A program made the position numbers and the translations under genes. A DNA stretch of 64,000 nt from positions 1 to 64,000 of the forward strand of contig NZ_JSBW02000018.1 of NCBI RefSeq assembly GCF_000772705.2, given 5' to 3'. Source of the DNA: Xanthomonas vasicola. GTDB lineage: Bacteria; Pseudomonadota; Gammaproteobacteria; Xanthomonadales; Xanthomonadaceae. How positions within the stretch are numbered: position 1 is the stretch's first letter; each line of letters begins with the position of its first letter. This document shows, one piece after another, positions 60,641-64,000 of this stretch. Below the pieces are notes generated by a model. It saw nothing but the letters and a program-made list of their open reading frames with translations. It was not told where the DNA came from and made no database searches.

Positions 60641-63094
60641 ATGTTCAGCCCAGACAGTCCGATCAGCGAGTTTGTTTCCATCTCGACGCACGTTGCGCCG
60701 TCCGTCGTCAAGACGACCGCCGGCGACTACCTGTTGATCTGGCATCTGGGCGGCTTGCCGTTCGTGGGGCGAGACGAGTTCGAGCTCGAACAGCGGCATA
60801 ACACGTTTAATCGTCTCCTGCAGACCCTGCGCGCCCCGGATTTCGCCAACGTTGCATTCTGGGTCCACGATGTGCGGCGTCGGCGCAGAATCGGTGCAGG
60901 CGGGCGTTTCAAGCAGGCATTCAATCAAAATCTGTCTGACGAATATTACAGAGCACTTTCATCGCAAAAGATCATGCAGAACGAGCTGTATTTCAGCATG
61001 ATTTATAGGCCGGTAGTTACGGGGCGTCGCTTGGTGGAGAAATCCGCCAACCCGGACAAGATTCGCGCCGAGGAAGAACAGGCTGTCGCAAAAGTTGTCG
61101 AACTGGCTACCAATGTCGAAGCCGTGCTCAAGGATTATGCGCCGTACCGTCTCGGTATGTACGAGGCAAAGAACGGCGTGGTTTTCTCCGAGACCTTGGA
61201 GTTTTTGGGCTACCTGTTGAACCGAATCGATGAGCCAGTGCCGGTTCTGCCGGCGCCAGTGCCCGCGTATTTGCCCGTCAGTAAGCATATGTTCGCCAAC
61301 AAGACTGGCGATTTCGTCATTCGTACTCCAGACGGAATCAATCACTTCGGCGCCATCTTGAATATCAAAGAATATGCCGATGGAACCTATCCGGGCATTC
61401 TCAATGGCCTGAAGTATCTGGACTTCGAATACGTCATGACGCATTCGTTTAGCCCGGTTGGCCGACACGATGCGCTCAAGGTGCTCGAACGCACCAAGGG
61501 GATGATGATTTCCTCTGGGGACAAGTCGTCGACCCAGATCCGCGATCTCGATGTCGCGATGGACGATGTTGCCTCGGGAAACTTCGTGCTTGGCGAATAC
61601 CATTTCACGTTGGCGGTCTATGCCGAGAGCCAGGAGAAGCTGGCTAGGCAGATCGCAACCACCCGCGCCGAGCTGTCCAATGCCGGCTTCGTCTCGGCCA
61701 AGGAAGATCTTGCGATCGCCTCGTCGTTCTATTCGCAGCTGCCAGGTAACTGGCGCTTCCGTACGCGCATTGCCAACCTGAGCTCGCTCAATTTCCTCGG
61801 CTTGTCGCCGCTGCACAATTTCGCCCAAGGCAAGCAGCACAACAATCCATGGGGCGACTGCGTCACCACCCTGCAGACAACCAATGGGCAGCCGTACTAC
61901 TTCAATTTCCATGCGACGCACCCGTCGGAAAACTCTCTGGGAGAGAAGGCCATCGGCAACACGATGGTGATCGGTAAGTCGGGTACCGGTAAGACAGCGC
62001 TGATCAACTTCTTGTTGAGTCAGGTGCAGAAGTTCGACCCGATTCCAACCATCTTCTTTTTCGACAAGGACCGCGGCGCGGAGATCTTTGTGCGCGCGTG
62101 CGGCGGCAACTACCTGGCGCTGGAAAATGGTTCGCCGACCGGCTTCAATCCCTTCCAGTGCGAGCGCAATGAAGCCAATACGCAGTTTCTGGCCGAGTTG
62201 ATCAAGGTGCTTGGCGGCAAAGCCGAATATAGCGCCCGTGAGGAAGAAGATATTTATCGTGCGGTGGAAGGCATGCTGGACACGCCGATGCACCTGCGCA
62301 GCATGAGCAATTTCCGCAAGAGTCTGCCCAACATGGGCGACGACGGTCTGTATGCGCGTCTGCGCCGCTGGACCGCTGGCAATTCGCTCGGTTGGGTGTT
62401 CGACAATCCGGTGGACACGATCGACCTGACGCGGGCGTCGATCATCGGGTTCGACTATACCGACGTGATCGACAACGCCGAAGTGCGCGTGCCGGTGATC
62501 AACTACCTGCTGCACCGCCTGGAAGCGCTGATCGACGGCCGCCCGCTGATCTACGTGATGGACGAATTCTGGAAGATCCTGGACGGCAAGGGTGGCCTGA
62601 AGGAATTCGCCAAGAACAAGCAGAAGACCATCCGTAAGCAGAATGGCTTAGGGATTTTCGCCACGCAGAGTCCCGAAGACGCGCTGGCCAGCGACATTGC
62701 CGCCGCGTTGATCGAGCAGACGGCCACCATGATCCTGCTGCCGAACCCGAATGCCAGCCGCGACGATTACATGGAAGGGCTCAAGCTCACCGACGCCGAA
62801 TACCAGGTGGTGGTGTCGCTGGATGAGCGTTCGCGTTGTTTCCTGGTCAAGCAGGGTCATGCCTCGGCGGTGTGCCAGCTCAACCTGCGCGGCATGGATG
62901 ATGCGCTGTCGGTGATTTCCTCGTCCACCGACAATATCGAAATCATGCACCAAATTCTGGCAGGCAAGGCCGGCAAGCTGGGCGTCACCGTGGATCAACT
63001 GACGCCGGAGCAGTGGTTGGCCGATTTCTATGCCAACCGCAAGGGCTCCGGTAAGCGCAAGTCGGCCAAGGACAAGGAGGTCGAAGATGCATAG
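60641..63094 (+). CDS. virB4: T4SS ATPase VirB4
   Basis: This 817-residue CagE/VirB4 ATPase has an N-terminal domain to about residue 400, Walker A MVIGKSGTGKTALINF near residue 443, Walker B LIYVMDEFWKILDG near residue 632, then KTIRKQNGLGIFATQSPED and a C-terminal Lys-rich tail. Codon use seems more G+C-rich after about 62,100 than before. Its stop lies shortly before virB5. Confidence 0.95.
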   Translation: MFSPDSPISEFVSISTHVAPSVVKTTAGDYLLIWHLGGLPFVGRDEFELEQRHNTFNRLLQTLRAPDFANVAFWVHDVRRRRRIGAGGRFKQAFNQNLSDEYYRALSSQKIMQNELYFSMIYRPVVTGRRLVEKSANPDKIRAEEEQAVAKVVELATNVEAVLKDYAPYRLGMYEAKNGVVFSETLEFLGYLLNRIDEPVPVLPAPVPAYLPVSKHMFANKTGDFVIRTPDGINHFGAILNIKEYADGTYPGILNGLKYLDFEYVMTHSFSPVGRHDALKVLERTKGMMISSGDKSSTQIRDLDVAMDDVASGNFVLGEYHFTLAVYAESQEKLARQIATTRAELSNAGFVSAKEDLAIASSFYSQLPGNWRFRTRIANLSSLNFLGLSPLHNFAQGKQHNNPWGDCVTTLQTTNGQPYYFNFHATHPSENSLGEKAIGNTMVIGKSGTGKTALINFLLSQVQKFDPIPTIFFFDKDRGAEIFVRACGGNYLALENGSPTGFNPFQCERNEANTQFLAELIKVLGGKAEYSAREEEDIYRAVEGMLDTPMHLRSMSNFRKSLPNMGDDGLYARLRRWTAGNSLGWVFDNPVDTIDLTRASIIGFDYTDVIDNAEVRVPVINYLLHRLEALIDGRPLIYVMDEFWKILDGKGGLKEFAKNKQKTIRKQNGLGIFATQSPEDALASDIAAALIEQTATMILLPNPNASRDDYMEGLKLTDAEYQVVVSLDERSRCFLVKQGHASAVCQLNLRGMDDALSVISSSTDNIEIMHQILAGKAGKLGVTVDQLTPEQWLADFYANRKGSGKRKSAKDKEVEDA

Positions 63095-63164
63095 TCAGTC
63101 CAGGCACGCGAAGCAGTTTCACACCGCACCATCTTCATTTGTGTCACAGGAGGCGAAGAACACC

Positions 63165-63914
63165 ATGGCAACCAAGTTCAGACATTTTTCCCAAGCCTTC
63201 ATGGGACTGGTGCTGCTCAGCATGGCGGGAGCAGCCAGTGCGCAATGGGAAGTTATCGACAACAAGCTCAATGGAACGACCGAGAAAATCCTTAACAATC
63301 AGACGGTGGGCAAGGGCGAGGGCAAGGAATCCAGCGGCAAGGAGGTCGAGAAGCCCAAAGAGACCTTGAAGAAGGTGGCAGATGATGAGGGTGTGGCCGC
63401 CTGTTCGGCGTCCACGTCTGGAACACCTGTCTCTGATTCGCAGAGGGAATCCTGTGAGCTGATCCAACGCACGCGCAATTCCCAGTTCAACTACATGGTA
63501 GCGATGTACGAGATCACCACCAAGCGCCTGGAGCGTCTGCGCACGATCGAGGAAGAGCGCAAGAAGATCGGCGACCAGAAGATTGGCGAGCTGGAAAGCA
63601 ACACCAATAAGCTTCTGGCGCTGAAGGCGATGATGGATATCGATCGCCAGCAGATGGAGTCGGCAATGTTTGCCTACGAAAAGCGCCTAGCGGCCTTGAC
63701 CGAACTGCAAACCGGCGCTGCGAAAGCCGCGATGGCGGGGAAGGAGCCGCCGAAGGGAGATGGAAGCGGATCGTGGTTGCCATCTTGGATTCCCGCTGAT
63801 CTGTTGAGCATCGGTAAGACGCTTGTCGCCGGGGCGGTGATGAAAGGTGCGTTCGAAGCCATTAAATCAGACACGCCAGCCGGTATGGAAAGATTAGAGA
63901 TCGACAAAGACTGA
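63165..63914 (+). CDS. virB5: T4SS minor pilin/tip protein VirB5
   Basis: This 249-residue periplasmic protein has a signal peptide (hydrophobic residues 10-24, cleavage ASAQ). A Lys/Glu-rich spacer, two Cys (ACSASTSGTP...SCELI) and a long helical segment (about residues 115-190) follow, as in VirB5. AGGAGG precedes the ATG at 63165. A longer frame from the Met at 63087 would place the signal internally, so it is not chosen. The last 86 bases of the window show no gene start I can support; virB6 is expected beyond. Confidence 0.88.
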   Translation: MATKFRHFSQAFMGLVLLSMAGAASAQWEVIDNKLNGTTEKILNNQTVGKGEGKESSGKEVEKPKETLKKVADDEGVAACSASTSGTPVSDSQRESCELIQRTRNSQFNYMVAMYEITTKRLERLRTIEEERKKIGDQKIGELESNTNKLLALKAMMDIDRQQMESAMFAYEKRLAALTELQTGAAKAAMAGKEPPKGDGSGSWLPSWIPADLLSIGKTLVAGAVMKGAFEAIKSDTPAGMERLEIDKD

Positions 63915-64000
63915 TGGAGCTGGTTTACCTGTTTAGGCAACATACTCAAACCCGGGGCAGCGACTGCCCCAAGGCGCAGCCGTCCAGTGGATGTGGTGAC

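Noticed and set aside
63087-63164. Longer virB5 start at 63087
   Set aside because: It would bury the signal peptide inside the protein; the ATG at 63165 follows AGGAGG and begins the signal sequence directly.

Overview
The window looks like a chromosomal segment of a Xanthomonas species. The evidence is the high-G+C gammaproteobacterial coding pattern, the full 14-gene nuo operon, the rimP-nusA-infB-rbfA-truB-rpsO-pnp block, an Oar-like TonB-dependent receptor, and a chromosomal VirB/VirD4 type IV secretion system (T4SS) of the Xanthomonas/Stenotrophomonas bactericidal type, whose VirB7 lipoprotein is unusually large. The T4SS argues for the citri/axonopodis/campestris side of the genus. This species call is inference.

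Layout. 0-1.1 kb: a broken IS5-type transposase and a roughly 130-bp palindromic repeat. 1.2-3.4 kb: a short-chain dehydrogenase, then tpiA and secG. 3.5-18.5 kb: tRNA-Leu(GAG) and nuoA-N, encoding all 14 subunits of respiratory complex I, closely packed with several overlapping stop/start pairs. 18.7-28.2 kb: initiator tRNA, then the transcription/translation block ending in pnp, with terminator-like hairpins at several junctions. 28.4-34.9 kb: a secreted DUF2272 protein, nadC and a Trm112-like gene on the minus strand, purEK on the plus strand, then a redox group (iron superoxide dismutase, monothiol glutaredoxin, short-chain dehydrogenase) followed by a MarC membrane protein. All three redox proteins depart from their family's catalytic signature.

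35.5-40.2 kb: the Oar-like receptor and the nucleotide nucleosidase ppnN. 40.2-49.0 kb: a LytS/AlgZ-type sensor kinase divergent from a type IV pilus minor-pilin operon (fimU-like, pilV, pilW, pilX, pilY1, pilE), then a bidirectional terminator, tRNA-Asn and a second, separate fimT-like pseudopilin. 49.1-51.3 kb: uvrB behind a LexA-like operator, then tRNA-Val(GAC). 51.3-52.0 kb: a gap without a supported gene.

52.0-63.9 kb: a small unknown gene, virD4, a GGA-rich leader, then virB7-virB8-virB9-virB10-virB11-virB1-virB2-virB3-virB4-virB5. Every core T4SS component except VirB6 is present, and VirB6 probably lies past the right edge. Two strong intercistronic hairpins, after virB7 and after virB3, interrupt an otherwise tightly coupled operon and may set subunit ratios. 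The most unusual points are the altered redox group, the T4SS RNA architecture, the histidine-rich loop in NuoL, and the sensor kinase with no linked response regulator.
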